Shown here: one piece after another, positions 1 through 10,097 of the stretch | How positions within the stretch are numbered: position 1 is the first letter of the stretch | Layout of the letters: each line of letters begins with the position of its first letter | NCBI GenBank assembly: GCA_039819165.1 | Contig: JBCBSM010000002.1 | Location: forward strand, 107,733 to 171,732 | DNA: 64,000 bases | Source of the DNA: Planctomycetota bacterium | GTDB lineage: Bacteria; Planctomycetota; Phycisphaerae; Phycisphaerales; UBA1924 | Reading direction: 5' to 3' | Translations under genes and position numbers: made by a program | Notes under the pieces: generated by a model | What the model was told of the DNA's origin: nothing | Seen by the model: only the letters and a program-made list of their open reading frames with translations | The model's database searches: none

Positions 1-2
1 GC

Positions 3-356
3 GTCCGCACGCTGCGGGCCCGCTCGGGCACGGAGGCCACCCGGGTGCTGGCGGCCAACCCCGTGCACATGGCCGTCGTCGACCTCGCGCTGCCGCTGGA
101 CGAGCGGTCGGCCGAGGACGGCGGCCTGCGGCTGCTGGAGCTGCTCCGCCGCTCGGAGAGCCCGCCGCCCACGATCGTCATCCGCCGCGCCCGGACGACC
201 CGCGAGGCCACCCGCGAGGCGGCCCGGGCGCTGATGGCCAACGCCTTCGCCGTGATCGATCGGCCGAGCCAGCACCGCGACGTCGAGCTGCTGCTGGAGG
301 TGCTCCGCCGCGTGCTGGCGAGGCACTACCGCGGGCAGTGGCCCGGGTCCACGTAG
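3..356 (+). CDS. Response-regulator receiver domain, 5'-truncated by window edge
   Basis: The reading frame is open from the first bases, so the gene begins upstream of the window. The visible 117 residues resemble the second half of a CheY-like receiver: a hydrophobic strand ending in VVDLALP supplies a candidate phospho-acceptor Asp, followed by an exposed loop and a helix (GLRLLELLRR), then a strand TIVIRRA where a receiver carries its conserved Thr/Ser region. No output domain follows before the stop, so it is a single-domain receiver or the C-terminal receiver of a larger protein. A GTG at position 45 is in frame, but the similarity continues upstream of it, so I treat the gene as partial. 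The usual Lys near the end of the domain is not obvious, so the call is tentative. Confidence 0.5.
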   Translation, partial: VRTLRARSGTEATRVLAANPVHMAVVDLALPLDERSAEDGGLRLLELLRRSESPPPTIVIRRARTTREATREAARALMANAFAVIDRPSQHRDVELLLEVLRRVLARHYRGQWPGST

Positions 357-429
357 CAGACGACAGTCCACCGAACATCAACACCGGAGCACCGCCCGCC
401 GCGTCGGGCCGAACGAGGAGTTACGACCG

Positions 430-747
430 ATGGCCACCAGGACCAAGAAGAAGATCGGCATCCGCCCGCTGCACGACAAGCTCATCGTCCGCCGCGACGA
501 GGCCGAGACCCAGACCGCCGCGGGCATCTTCCTGCCCGAGAGCAGCAGCGAGCGGCCCAAGACCGGCATCGTCGAGGCCGTTGGTGACGGCACGCTCAAC
601 ATGGAGACCGGCGAGCGGGTGCCGCTGACCATCGAGGTCGGCCAGCGGATCATCTTCTCGAGCTACAGCGGCACCGAGGTCAAGCTCGACGGCGACGAGC
701 TGCTCGTGCTCAGCGAAGCCGACGTGCTGGCGATCGTCGAGGATTGA
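430..747 (+). CDS. groS: Co-chaperonin GroES
   Basis: GroES (Hsp10) caps the GroEL cylinder and encloses unfolded substrate in the cytoplasm. The 105-residue protein has the family layout: IRPLHDKLIVRR at the N-terminus, AGIFLPESSSERPKTGIVEAVG covering the mobile loop region that contacts GroEL, a roof loop, and the C-terminal strand region IIFSSYSGTEVKLDGDELLVL. Length is normal apart from a basic N-terminal extension (TRTKKK). A GAGGAG Shine-Dalgarno lies about 10 nt upstream of the ATG. I see no CIRCE inverted repeat (TTAGCACTC-N9-GAGTGCTAA) in the 73 bp upstream, so HrcA control is not indicated here. The gene leads a cluster with a small unknown gene and groEL. Confidence 0.97.
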   Translation: MATRTKKKIGIRPLHDKLIVRRDEAETQTAAGIFLPESSSERPKTGIVEAVGDGTLNMETGERVPLTIEVGQRIIFSSYSGTEVKLDGDELLVLSEADVLAIVED

Positions 748-775
748 GCAAAACGCCCAACGCCCCGGGGGCCGC

Positions 776-1009
776 ATGACCACCGAAGAGCTGCGCGCCG
801 CACTCACCGAACTCACCGGCGGGCGGGACGCCGTCTTCGCCTTCGCCGACGCCGACGAGCACGTCGCGCAGCTGCACGTGCAGAGCGCGATGCTGGTGCC
901 CGAGGAGAACGACCACATGGTCAAGGTCACCGACGGCCAGAGCATCGCCATCATCGACGCCGCCCGTGTCTGCTGGGTGCGGATCGGGCCGCCCCAGCTC
1001 AATTCCTAG
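776..1009 (+). CDS. Small conserved-context protein between groES and groEL
   Basis: This 77-residue acidic protein has no family I recognise. It begins with a short helical segment (TEELRAALTEL), followed by alternating hydrophobic segments (AVFAFADA, AQLHVQSAMLV, MVKVTDGQSIAIIDAARVCWVRI) that look like a small beta-sheet. It has no signal peptide or membrane segment, so it is probably cytoplasmic. It lies 28 nt after groES and 71 nt before groEL on the same strand, so it is probably co-transcribed with both chaperonin genes. Codon use is as GC-rich as the neighbours, which argues for a genuine resident gene. A role as a chaperonin accessory protein is inference from position only. Confidence 0.7.
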   Translation: MTTEELRAALTELTGGRDAVFAFADADEHVAQLHVQSAMLVPEENDHMVKVTDGQSIAIIDAARVCWVRIGPPQLNS

Positions 1010-1077
1010 TGGATTGGATTCGTCAGAAGAAGCACACAACCTCCGGCCTCTTGGCCGTCACCGCGAATGGGAGTTAG

Positions 1078-2741
<1,664 letters not shown>

Positions 2742-2762
2742 CACGTCCCTGCGCAATTGGGC

Positions 2763-2769
2763 AAAGGAG
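2763..2769 (+). promoter_or_regulatory. Strong ribosome binding site of the cassette's first gene
   Basis: AAAGGAG lies 7 nt before the ATG at 2777, a near-ideal Shine-Dalgarno. It fixes the start of the first cassette gene. Confidence 0.7.
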
Positions 2770-2776
2770 ATTTCAT

Positions 2777-3400
2777 ATGTCGACGTTCAAGGTAAAACTA
2801 GAGGTGCAGGGTTTCAAGCTAGAGGTCGAGGGCGAGCGCGACGACATTCCGCTCATTGCAGAGAACATCGGACGGCAGTTCACATCGGCACTTGAGCCAG
2901 CGGCCAATATTGCAGAGGGCACACCACCTCGTCGGCCCATAGCAAACACAGCACCCGCGACTGCCCAATCGCCATCCAAGCCACGACGCAAGCGGAACCG
3001 ACCAGCCACTGCTTCGGCTAGCGAGAACATCTTGAATTGGGATCACAATCCAGAAAGGTGGGGCAACCCTCTACAAACATGGACAACTGCCGAGAAGTCG
3101 ATTTGGCTTTTGTATGTCTTGGAACATGAGCTTGGCCGCACAGCTGTTGCTGGACCTGTTCTCGCCGCGACCTTCAACCAACATTTTAAACAAGCCAAGA
3201 CCGTTCACCCACCCAATGTCACAAGGGATCTTGGAAAGATCAAGACTGGCTCCAACTCTGATGTAGGCGAAGACACAACGACGTCACCGTCCGAATGGTA
3301 CTTGACTAGCTCGGGCAAAAAGCGTGCGGTAAAGCTCATTGAGCAAGCACTGGGTGGCACCGGAGCGGAAGAAGAATCCGATTTACATGGGGCTGATTGA
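2777..3400 (+). CDS. Unknown cassette protein A (basic linker, winged-helix-like C-terminus)
   Basis: I cannot name a family for this 207-residue protein. Three parts can be seen. Residues 1-42 form a compact strand-rich module (FKVKLEVQGFKLEVEGERDD) ending in an amphipathic helix. Residues 43-85 are a Pro/Ala-rich, strongly basic linker (KPRRKRNRP). Residues 95-200 are a helical domain beginning TAEKSIWLLYVLEHELG and ending WYLTSSGKKRAVKLIEQAL, the kind of strand-plus-helix end seen in winged-helix DNA-binding or adaptor domains. Base composition is clearly lower in GC than groEL, and codons such as CTA and TTT appear, suggesting acquisition by transfer. Its stop overlaps the start of the next gene by 14 nt, so the two are translationally coupled and probably act together. 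Confidence 0.7.
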   Translation: MSTFKVKLEVQGFKLEVEGERDDIPLIAENIGRQFTSALEPAANIAEGTPPRRPIANTAPATAQSPSKPRRKRNRPATASASENILNWDHNPERWGNPLQTWTTAEKSIWLLYVLEHELGRTAVAGPVLAATFNQHFKQAKTVHPPNVTRDLGKIKTGSNSDVGEDTTTSPSEWYLTSSGKKRAVKLIEQALGGTGAEEESDLHGAD

Positions 3401-4169
3401 GAAACGACAAATTGCATCTCAACTGTCACCACCACTCGACGGGCTACTTGTCGCCCAGCTTGTCGATGAATATGTGTCTCTTGAACAGCGGTACATTCAG
3501 CGAGATTGGGGACCCGCTGAATTAGATGGGGGGCAGTTCTGCGAGGTACTAGCAAGACTCCTTCACCAAGCTGACTCCGGAACAACAAACCGCTCGAAAG
3601 ACTTCGGCGAGTGTATCAGATATTTAGAGAATGACCAGGTTCCACACGCGGTCTCTCCTCGTCATGACGCCTTACACATCGGTCATGTACTTAGGATTGT
3701 CTATAAGTTTCGTAGTCAAAGAGGCAGTGTGCACATCTCTCCAAACTACACCCCAAACCAAATGGACTCTCGACTCATTAGTGAGAATGTGCGGTGGTGC
3801 ATGCTCGAGACACTCCGTGTCTTTTCTCGATCACCTCGCGATGAAGTGGCCAAGGCGATCCGCGAGTTGCTTCAGTTTGATGTTCCATGCGTGGGCGTTT
3901 TTGAAGATCAGGTCCTTGTACAACGAACAGACTTGAGCGCCAAGGAAGAGTTGCTTGTGCTCCTGCACTTTGCTGGCGAGGCGGGATTCTCCCGTACCGA
4001 ACTGGGGCGCCACGCAAAGCTGCCAGCGCCGACTGTTACCAAGAGCATCCAGGCACTCTGCGCGTCCGATTGCCGGCAGGCAATCGGTCTACCGAGCAGT
4101 AGATATCGTCTAACAGATCTGGGTGCCAAGCACGTCAGGGAGCACCTGGCACACAAGCTCGTTCTCTGA
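3387..4169 (+). CDS. HEPN-like protein with C-terminal winged helix (cassette protein B)
   Basis: The 260-residue protein starts at the ATG inside the end of the upstream gene; an upstream in-frame ATG at 3339 is less likely because it would give a long overlap and no ribosome site. Residues 40-150 are all-helical: GGQFCEVLARLL, then HVLRIVYKFRSQRGSVH with R109 and H116 in the R-x(4-6)-H spacing of HEPN ribonucleases, then PNYTPNQMD and a helix. Residues 183-255 look like a winged helix (SRTELGRHAKLPAPTVTKSIQAL, then SRYRLTDLGAKHVREHL). HEPN domains are common RNA-cleaving effectors in abortive-infection and toxin-antitoxin systems; that function here is inference. The surrounding GC content is low relative to neighbours. 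Paired with cassette protein A, it is a candidate phage-defence or toxin module. Confidence 0.65.
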   Translation: MGLIEKRQIASQLSPPLDGLLVAQLVDEYVSLEQRYIQRDWGPAELDGGQFCEVLARLLHQADSGTTNRSKDFGECIRYLENDQVPHAVSPRHDALHIGHVLRIVYKFRSQRGSVHISPNYTPNQMDSRLISENVRWCMLETLRVFSRSPRDEVAKAIRELLQFDVPCVGVFEDQVLVQRTDLSAKEELLVLLHFAGEAGFSRTELGRHAKLPAPTVTKSIQALCASDCRQAIGLPSSRYRLTDLGAKHVREHLAHKLVL

Positions 4170-4370
4170 TGTCAGCAGGCCAGCAGCGATTCCCGCTGCA
4201 GTCGCGTGGCACGATACACCTTCCGTTTCGGAAAATTGCCGCCAAAGACCCGAAGATCTGTCGCGCCCCGAAACCCCTTGCGAGCCCCCCACCACTTCGG
4301 CTATCCTGACCACCCGGGGCCGGCGCGGTCGCCGCCCCTGGCTTGAAGGCCCAAAACCCCGGGGGCAGCC

Positions 4371-4955
4371 ATGAAGACCGAGACTCTGGCGATGGCGGCG
4401 GCGGTGCTGGCGGCGGCCGGCCTGGCGCACGGGCAGACCGAGTGGACGCGGTTCACCTTCGGCGGCGTGGGCGACATCTTCGAGGTGCAGGTGGACGTGA
4501 CCGACGAGTTCCCCCACCTCCAGGTGACCGACGCCTTCCTGTCGGGCGATCGCTTCCGCGTCGAGATCCTGGACCGCCGGGTGTTCATCGAGGAGTTCGA
4601 CTGCAGCGAGCCGACGACCGTCGGCGACGAGATCCTCGACGACTACGACGCGGCCCTCGCCGACGACCGCTGGAGCAGCGGCGAGCGGACGCTGGGCGTC
4701 CGGGGCTCGTTCGTGCAGATCCGCATCCACGTGACGGCCTCCCCCTTCGGCGGGGGCGGCGCGGCGTACCGCTTCACCGAGGCGCCCTGCCGCGCCGACA
4801 TCGACGGCGACGGCGAACTGACGCTGTTCGACTTCCTGGGGTTCCAGAACTTCTTCGACGCGGGCGACCTGCGGGCGGACTTCGACGGCGACGGCGACCT
4901 CACGCTGTTCGACTTCCTGGCCTTCCAGAACGCCTTCGACCTGGGATGCGAGTAG
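4371..4955 (+). CDS. Secreted GC-type dockerin-repeat protein
   Basis: The 194-residue protein begins with a signal peptide (MKTETLAMAAAVLAAAGLAHG, cleavage likely before QTEW). Residues 23-140 are a strand-rich domain I do not recognise. Residues 142-193 are two tandem calcium-binding repeats, each of the form ADxDGDGxLTLFDFLxFQNxFD, bracketed by Cys140 and Cys193, as in the C-terminal 'GC-type' dockerin anchors of Phycisphaerae. The Asp/Gly loop is an EF-hand-like site. The two DNA repeats are almost identical over the TLFDFL-FQN core. The protein is probably exported and tethered to an unknown surface partner. The 201 bp before it hold no gene I can support. Confidence 0.85.
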   Translation: MKTETLAMAAAVLAAAGLAHGQTEWTRFTFGGVGDIFEVQVDVTDEFPHLQVTDAFLSGDRFRVEILDRRVFIEEFDCSEPTTVGDEILDDYDAALADDRWSSGERTLGVRGSFVQIRIHVTASPFGGGGAAYRFTEAPCRADIDGDGELTLFDFLGFQNFFDAGDLRADFDGDGDLTLFDFLAFQNAFDLGCE

Positions 4956-5009
4956 GGAGACGGCCGCGAGCGCGCCCGTGCTCGCGAGCACGCGAGTAGA
5001 CTCGCGGGC

Positions 5010-6935
5010 ATGCCCCCGACGCCCGCCACGGAATCCGCGATCGACGCCGTCCGCCGCGTGTGGGGCTACGACGCGCTGCGGCCGCTGCAGTCGGCGGCGA
5101 TCGAGGCGGGCGTGGCAGGCCGCGACGCCCTCGTGGTCCTGCCGACGGGCGGCGGCAAGAGCCTGTGCTACCAGGTGCCCCCGCTGGTGACGGGCCGGGC
5201 GACCGTCGTCGTCAGCCCGCTGATCGCCCTGATGCGCGACCAGGTGCGGGGGCTGGAGCTCAACGGCTACCCCGCTGCGGCGCTGCACTCGGCCGTCGAC
5301 GCCGAGGATGCGCGGGCGATCGAGGCCAAGCTGCTCCACGGGGAACTCGACCTGGTGCTGGCCGCCCCCGAGCGGATGGTGACGCCGGGCTTCCGCGCCC
5401 TGCTGGCGCAGCTGGCCGATCGCGAGCGGCTCGGGGCGATCGCCGTCGACGAGGCGCACTGCATCAGCCAGTGGGGGCACGACTTCCGCCCCGAGTACCG
5501 CCGGCTCGCGGAGCTGCGGGAGATCGTGCCCGGCGCGGCGATGCAGGCCTTCACCGCGACCGCGACGCCCCGCGTGCGGCAGGACATCATCGAGCAGCTG
5601 GGGTTGGGCCGGGATGGTGAGCCGCCCGAAGTGCTCGTCGGCGTGTTCGACCGGCCCAATCTGACCTATCGCGTGCACGCGCGGCAGCCCGGGCAGCGGG
5701 CGGTGGTCCAGGCGGCCGAGGCGATCCAGCGGCATCGGTCCCGGGGCGAGTGCGGCGCGATCGTCTACTGCATCAGCCGCAAGGAGGCCGAGGAGTTCGC
5801 CCAGGGCCTCCGCACCGGCGGGCTGGATGCGCGGGCCTACCACGCCGGGCTGAACCCCAGGCAGCGGCACGACGTGGAGCGAGCGTTCACCAACGAGCAG
5901 CTCGACGTCGTGTGCGCCACGGTGGCCTTCGGCATGGGCATCGACCGCAGCAACGTGCGCCTGGTCGTGCACGCGGCGTGCCCCAAGAGCCTCGAGGCCT
6001 ACCAGCAGGAGACCGGCCGCGCGGGCCGCGACGGCGAGCCCGCCGAGTGCCTGCTGCTGTACAGCCCGGGCGACGCCGCCCGCTGGGAGCGGCTCATCCG
6101 TCGGAGCTCGGACGAACTCGGCGGCGACGAGAAGGCCCTGCGCGCCCAGCTCACGCTCATCCGCGAGATGCAGCGCTTCGTGGCCGGGATGGCCTGCCGG
6201 CATAAGTCGCTCAGCGAGCACTTCGGCCAGGACTACGCGCCGCCGGACGGACGGCACAACTGCGGCGCCTGCGACGTGTGCCTGGGCGAGACCGAAGCCG
6301 ACGAGGACGGCACGCGGACGGCCCAGATCCTGATGAGCGCCGTGGCGCGGCTCGACCAGCGCTGGGGCGCGGCCCACGTGGCCGACGTCGTCCGCGGCGC
6401 GAGCACCGAGAAGATCCGCGGCAATGGGCACGATGCGCTCAGCGTGCACGGCCTGCTCAAGGAGCGGACCAAGGCCGAGGTGATGATGTACCTCGACCAG
6501 CTCGTGGCGTACGGCGCCCTGGATCGACACCTGAGCGAGTCGCCCGGCGGGATGGGCTTCGAGACGCTCCGCTTCGGCGAGCGGGGCAACGCGGTGATGA
6601 AGGCCGAGGAGGCCGTCACGCTCGCGAGGCCCATGGGCGCGGGCAGCGTCCGCAGCGAGCGGGGCCGCAAGACCGGGGCCGCCGTGGACGCCTCGCCGCT
6701 GACCTACGAGCAGAAGGCCGTCTTCGATCGGCTGCGGGCGCTGCGGAGGTCGATCGCCAGCGAGCAAGCCATCCCGCCCTACATGGTCTTCGGCGACGCC
6801 ACGCTTCGGGACATGGCACGGCGGATGCCCAGATCCCCGAGCGAGCTCCTCGCGGTCAAGGGCGTAGGCGAGGCGAAGCTGGAGGCGTTCGGGGAGGCGT
6901 TCCTCGAGGCGTTGACGAGCACCGAGGCCGACTAG
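5010..6935 (+). CDS. recQ: ATP-dependent DNA helicase RecQ
   Basis: RecQ unwinds 3'-tailed DNA in recombination and fork repair. The 641-residue protein has the full bacterial layout: helicase lobe 1 with Walker A TGGGKS near 46-51, DEAH at 147-150 followed by CISQWGHDFRPEY (the aromatic-rich loop region), helicase lobe 2 with GMGIDRSNVR and QETGRAGRDG, a zinc-binding segment (CRHKSL...CGACDVC), a winged-helix RQC region and a C-terminal HRDC domain from about residue 565. Nothing is missing. The ATG is 54 nt after the preceding stop. It seems to be a single-gene unit on the core genome. Confidence 0.96.
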   Translation: MPPTPATESAIDAVRRVWGYDALRPLQSAAIEAGVAGRDALVVLPTGGGKSLCYQVPPLVTGRATVVVSPLIALMRDQVRGLELNGYPAAALHSAVDAEDARAIEAKLLHGELDLVLAAPERMVTPGFRALLAQLADRERLGAIAVDEAHCISQWGHDFRPEYRRLAELREIVPGAAMQAFTATATPRVRQDIIEQLGLGRDGEPPEVLVGVFDRPNLTYRVHARQPGQRAVVQAAEAIQRHRSRGECGAIVYCISRKEAEEFAQGLRTGGLDARAYHAGLNPRQRHDVERAFTNEQLDVVCATVAFGMGIDRSNVRLVVHAACPKSLEAYQQETGRAGRDGEPAECLLLYSPGDAARWERLIRRSSDELGGDEKALRAQLTLIREMQRFVAGMACRHKSLSEHFGQDYAPPDGRHNCGACDVCLGETEADEDGTRTAQILMSAVARLDQRWGAAHVADVVRGASTEKIRGNGHDALSVHGLLKERTKAEVMMYLDQLVAYGALDRHLSESPGGMGFETLRFGERGNAVMKAEEAVTLARPMGAGSVRSERGRKTGAAVDASPLTYEQKAVFDRLRALRRSIASEQAIPPYMVFGDATLRDMARRMPRSPSELLAVKGVGEAKLEAFGEAFLEALTSTEAD

Positions 6936-6967
6936 CGGCGTGCGGCCATCCCCCATACCCTCCGCCC

Positions 6968-7729
6968 ATGGCGACGCCTCGCAAGACCAAGCTCATCCCC
7001 ACCGCCACCGACGCGCTGGCCGACCTCATGGACCGCGGCATCCTGTACGATGGGTGCACCATCCACGTGGGCGGGTTCGGGCTCTGCGGCATCCCCGAGC
7101 AGCTCATCATCGCGCTGCGGGATACCGGCGTGAAGGACATCACCTGCGTCAGCAACAACGCTGGCGTGGACGACTGGGGCCTGGGGCTGCTGCTGCAGAC
7201 CCGCCAGATCAAGAAGATGGTGTCGAGCTACGTGGGCGAGAACGACACGTTCGCGAAGCAGTTCCTCAGCGGCGAGCTGGAGGTCGAGTTCAACCCGCAG
7301 GGGACGCTGGCCGAGCGGATCCGCGCGGGGGGGGCTGGCATCCCCGCCTTCTTCACGGCGACCGGTGCGGGCACGCAGATCGCCGAGGGCAAGGAGACGC
7401 GTGCGCTGCTGCCGACCCCCGCGCAGGCCCGCATCAACCGCGACGACTTCCGCGAGCGCGAGTTCGTGATGGAGACGGGCATCTACGCCGACCTCGCGCT
7501 GGTCAAGGCCGATACCGCCGACCCCTTCGGCAACCTGATCTATCGCAAGACGGCCCGCAACTTCAACCCGATGATGGCGACGGCGGCGGCCTTCGTCGTC
7601 GCCGAGGTGGACCAGATGGTCGCCCTGGGCGAGCTGGACGCCGACGAGATCCACACGCCGGGCAGCTTCGTGGATCGGGTGGTGCACACGACTAGCGAGA
7701 AGCGCATCGAGCAGCGGACGACGCGGTAG
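6968..7729 (+). CDS. CoA-transferase subunit A (SCOT/AtoD type), without its B subunit
   Basis: The 253-residue protein belongs to the alpha subunit family of 3-oxoacid CoA-transferases, which move CoA between succinyl- or acetyl-CoA and acetoacetate-like acids. The oxyanion-loop signature VGGFGLCGIPEQLI sits near residue 36, followed by the family segments NNAGVDDWGLG, NPQGTLAERIRAGGAGIPAFFT and KADTADPFGNLIYRKTARNFNP. The catalytic Glu of these enzymes is on subunit B, normally encoded immediately downstream, but here a 52-aa membrane peptide and a convergent transporter gene follow, so subunit B must be elsewhere or absent. The ATG at 6968 is chosen because family similarity starts there. 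It follows recQ by 32 nt. Confidence 0.88.
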   Translation: MATPRKTKLIPTATDALADLMDRGILYDGCTIHVGGFGLCGIPEQLIIALRDTGVKDITCVSNNAGVDDWGLGLLLQTRQIKKMVSSYVGENDTFAKQFLSGELEVEFNPQGTLAERIRAGGAGIPAFFTATGAGTQIAEGKETRALLPTPAQARINRDDFREREFVMETGIYADLALVKADTADPFGNLIYRKTARNFNPMMATAAAFVVAEVDQMVALGELDADEIHTPGSFVDRVVHTTSEKRIEQRTTR

Positions 7730-7732
7730 GCC

Positions 7733-7891
7733 ATGGGCACGACGAACGCAAAGAAGCGGTTGATCGTCTCTCTGGGCCTGGCCGTGCTGGGCGTCGCGAT
7801 GATCGCCATCGGCGGCATCGCGGTCCTCGTGCCGCCGATCCTCACCGGCATCGGCTTCCTGCTGCTGGCGTGGTACCACGGCACGAGCTAG
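7733..7891 (+). CDS. Small two-helix membrane protein (52 aa)
   Basis: An ATG three bases after the CoA-transferase stop opens a 52-codon frame. The product has a short basic N-terminus (TTNAKKRL) and two hydrophobic helices (IVSLGLAVLGVAMIAIGGIAV and PPILTGIGFLLLAW) split by a proline pair, ending HGTS. It is probably an inner-membrane hairpin peptide translated with the upstream gene. I know no function for it. The convergent NRAMP-like gene ends 7 nt downstream. Confidence 0.6.
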   Translation: MGTTNAKKRLIVSLGLAVLGVAMIAIGGIAVLVPPILTGIGFLLLAWYHGTS

Positions 7892-7898
7892 CAACGGC

Positions 7899-9137
7899 TC
7901 ACAGCCGGCCCGCGATCGACCAGCCCGCCGCCGTGAGCGAGATCGCGATGGCGATGACCAGCGCGATGTTGGAGGCCAGCCGGTTCCGGAGCGCCTCGCC
8001 GATCCAGGCGGTTCGGTTGTTGAGCAGCACGAGCGCGATCGCCAGCAGCGGGATGAAGCCCGCGCCGACGATGCCGTACCACTTCTGGGCCGCCCGGTAG
8101 TCGACGAAGAGCAGGCCGCAGGGCAGCACGGCGATCGCCAGCAGGTAGCCCCGGTAGGCCCAGGACCTGGTCGAGGCGCCGCGGGCCGTGCGGCCGGGCC
8201 GCATGCCCCACCAGTCGGCGAAGACGTAGGGCACCGCCTGCCATACTCCCAGCAGGCTGCTGAAGACGGCGCCGAACGCCCCGATGAGGAAAGCCCAGCG
8301 GAAGGCCCCGCCGAGCTCGCCGCCGATGAAGGCCGCGATGATCGGGATGACCGCGCTGCCGCCGAAGTCGATGTCGCCGCCCGCGACGCCCGCCGCCAGC
8401 ACGACCATCGCGACGCCGAAGATGGCGGTCATGCCGTAGCCCACGAGCAGATCCAGCCGGCACAGCCGGAGCGACTCGGGGCCGCGGCGGCCGGTCTCCC
8501 GCATCCAGTAGGCGTAGCAGATGATGGTGAGCGTGCCGCCCACGCCGCCAACGAGCGCGATCGTCCACTCCAGCGCCCTGGCATCGGCGGGCGGCCGGGG
8601 CACGAAGCCCGCTAGCACGACGAGCGGATCGGGCCGCGTCGCGATCGCACTCGTAACGACCACGACGAACATCACCGCGATGCACGTCGCCATGACCCGC
8701 TGGAAGAGCGCAAAACCCCCGAGCAGCACCATGACCAAGCCGAGCGCGCTGCAGCCCACGCCGTAGAGCCACGCGTGCTCGATCGGCTGCATGCTCGAGA
8801 GCGTCACCATGCAGGCTTTCATCAGCGTGACGGCCACGAAGGGCGACCAGAACAGCAGGTACGCGCCGAAGACCGCCCACACGACCGGTCCGAGCCGCGT
8901 GCAGGCGCCCTCGAGGATGGTGGTGCCCGTGGCGAGCTGCCAGCGGGCGAGTTGCTCGTTGAGCACGAACTTCACGCCCGCGCCGACGAGCACCGCCCAG
9001 AGCACGGCCAGGCCGATCTGGCTGCCGGCGAACGCCGCCCCGCCCAGATCGCCCGCGCCGACGCCAGTGGCGGCCACCAGCACGCCGGGACCCACCAGCA
9101 CCAGCAGCGTTCGCAGGCCCTGCGGTTGCTTCACCAT
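7899..9137 (-). CDS. Divergent NRAMP-family transporter
   Basis: The 412-residue protein has about eleven hydrophobic helices and aligns by pattern with NRAMP metal transporters of the LeuT fold. The unwound TM1 site, DPGN in classical Mn/Fe carriers, reads GAGDLGG here, so the Asp remains but Pro and Asn are lost. The TM6 region, normally with a metal-binding MPH, reads IICYAYWMRETG, with no obvious Met-Pro-His. Substrate is therefore uncertain; NRAMP relatives with altered sites carry other ions. The gene converges with the small membrane protein upstream on the other strand and is followed in its own direction by nothing related. The start is an ATG 30 nt from the stop of mqnD. Confidence 0.8.
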   Translation of the reverse strand: MVKQPQGLRTLLVLVGPGVLVAATGVGAGDLGGAAFAGSQIGLAVLWAVLVGAGVKFVLNEQLARWQLATGTTILEGACTRLGPVVWAVFGAYLLFWSPFVAVTLMKACMVTLSSMQPIEHAWLYGVGCSALGLVMVLLGGFALFQRVMATCIAVMFVVVVTSAIATRPDPLVVLAGFVPRPPADARALEWTIALVGGVGGTLTIICYAYWMRETGRRGPESLRLCRLDLLVGYGMTAIFGVAMVVLAAGVAGGDIDFGGSAVIPIIAAFIGGELGGAFRWAFLIGAFGAVFSSLLGVWQAVPYVFADWWGMRPGRTARGASTRSWAYRGYLLAIAVLPCGLLFVDYRAAQKWYGIVGAGFIPLLAIALVLLNNRTAWIGEALRNRLASNIALVIAIAISLTAAGWSIAGRL

Positions 9138-9167
9138 GGCGGAGAGTGTACGGACCCCCGTGTGCGG

Positions 9168-10097
9168 CTAGGCGACGTCGACCGTGGGCAGGCGATCGAC
9201 CACGCCGCGGAACAGATCGGCGGCGGCGGCCTCGCGGTAGAGCAGCGCGAGGGCATCGCGGCCCGCGCCGCCCATGCTCGCGGTGAGATCGCTGACGTAC
9301 ATCGCCAGGTAGCGGTTGAGCAGGGCCGCGTCACGCCACTCGGGCCGCGCGTCGGCGTGCATGAGCAGGTAGCGGCGCGTGGCGTCGGGGTGCGCCCGCG
9401 CGTGCGTGACCGAGGCGCTCAGCAGCCGGCTGACCTCCGCGAGCGTGCCACCGCCGTGCTCGGCCTCTAGGCCCCGGCGGATGACGTTGAGCCCCAGCGG
9501 CAGCGGCGCACCGGTCTGATCGTGCCACCACGCGCCTAGGTCAACCACCATCCGCAGGCCCATGCCCTCGAAGGCCAGCTGCGCCTCGTGGATCAGCACG
9601 CCCCCATCGGCCGCGCCGGCCAGCACCGCCGGCGCGACCTGCTGGAAGGGTCGGGCCTCCAGGGACACCCGCTCGCGTGCCTCGCCCAGCAGCAGGCGGA
9701 GCACCAGGGCCGCGGTGGTCCGCAGCCCGGGCACGATGATCGCCCGCGTTTTGCGGAGCTGCTCGATCGTCCGCACCGGCGCGTCGGCGGGCACCACCAC
9801 CTTCGGTCCGTACCCCTCGCCGAAAGACGCGCCGCAATCGGTGATGGCGTAGCGGTCGGCCAGCGCGGGCCACGCCGCCGCCGAGATGGCGGTGATGTCC
9901 AGTTCGGCGTCGCCCGCGCTCGCGTTGAGGGCCTCGACGTCCTCGGCCATCGGGCGAAACGCGAAGCGGCCGGTCTCGATCGCGGGCGGCTCGACCAGCT
10001 CGCCCTCGGGATCACGCATGCCCGTCAGCGGCCACCACATCGCCATGTCGTCGGCATCGGGCGAGTGCGCGAGCGTGAGTTCGATCGGCCGGGCCAT
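9168..10097 (-). CDS. mqnD: 1,4-dihydroxy-6-naphthoate synthase (futalosine menaquinone pathway)
   Basis: MqnD cleaves cyclic dehypoxanthine futalosine to 1,4-dihydroxy-6-naphthoate, the naphthoquinone ring of menaquinone. The 309-residue protein has the family features: LTLAHSPDADDMAMWWPL at the N-terminus, the segment ITAISAAAWPALADRYAI, then CGASFGEGYGPKVV, and a periplasmic-binding-protein-like second lobe with ADGGVLIHEAQLAFEGMGL, including the catalytic His of that region. The ATG at 10097 is chosen because the longer frame adds only an Arg-rich non-homologous stretch. No other mqn gene is in the window. Presence of MqnD implies menaquinone made by the futalosine rather than the Men route. 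Confidence 0.93.
   Translation of the reverse strand: MARPIELTLAHSPDADDMAMWWPLTGMRDPEGELVEPPAIETGRFAFRPMAEDVEALNASAGDAELDITAISAAAWPALADRYAITDCGASFGEGYGPKVVVPADAPVRTIEQLRKTRAIIVPGLRTTAALVLRLLLGEARERVSLEARPFQQVAPAVLAGAADGGVLIHEAQLAFEGMGLRMVVDLGAWWHDQTGAPLPLGLNVIRRGLEAEHGGGTLAEVSRLLSASVTHARAHPDATRRYLLMHADARPEWRDAALLNRYLAMYVSDLTASMGGAGRDALALLYREAAAADLFRGVVDRLPTVDVA

Noticed and set aside
357..429. A CIRCE operator upstream of groES.
   Set aside because: No TTAGCACTC-N9-GAGTGCTAA repeat is present in the gap.
4110..6956. A 948-codon open frame antisense to recQ and the dockerin gene.
   Set aside because: It crosses two real genes and an intergenic gap, with His/Arg/Leu/Gly-rich composition typical of antisense shadows.
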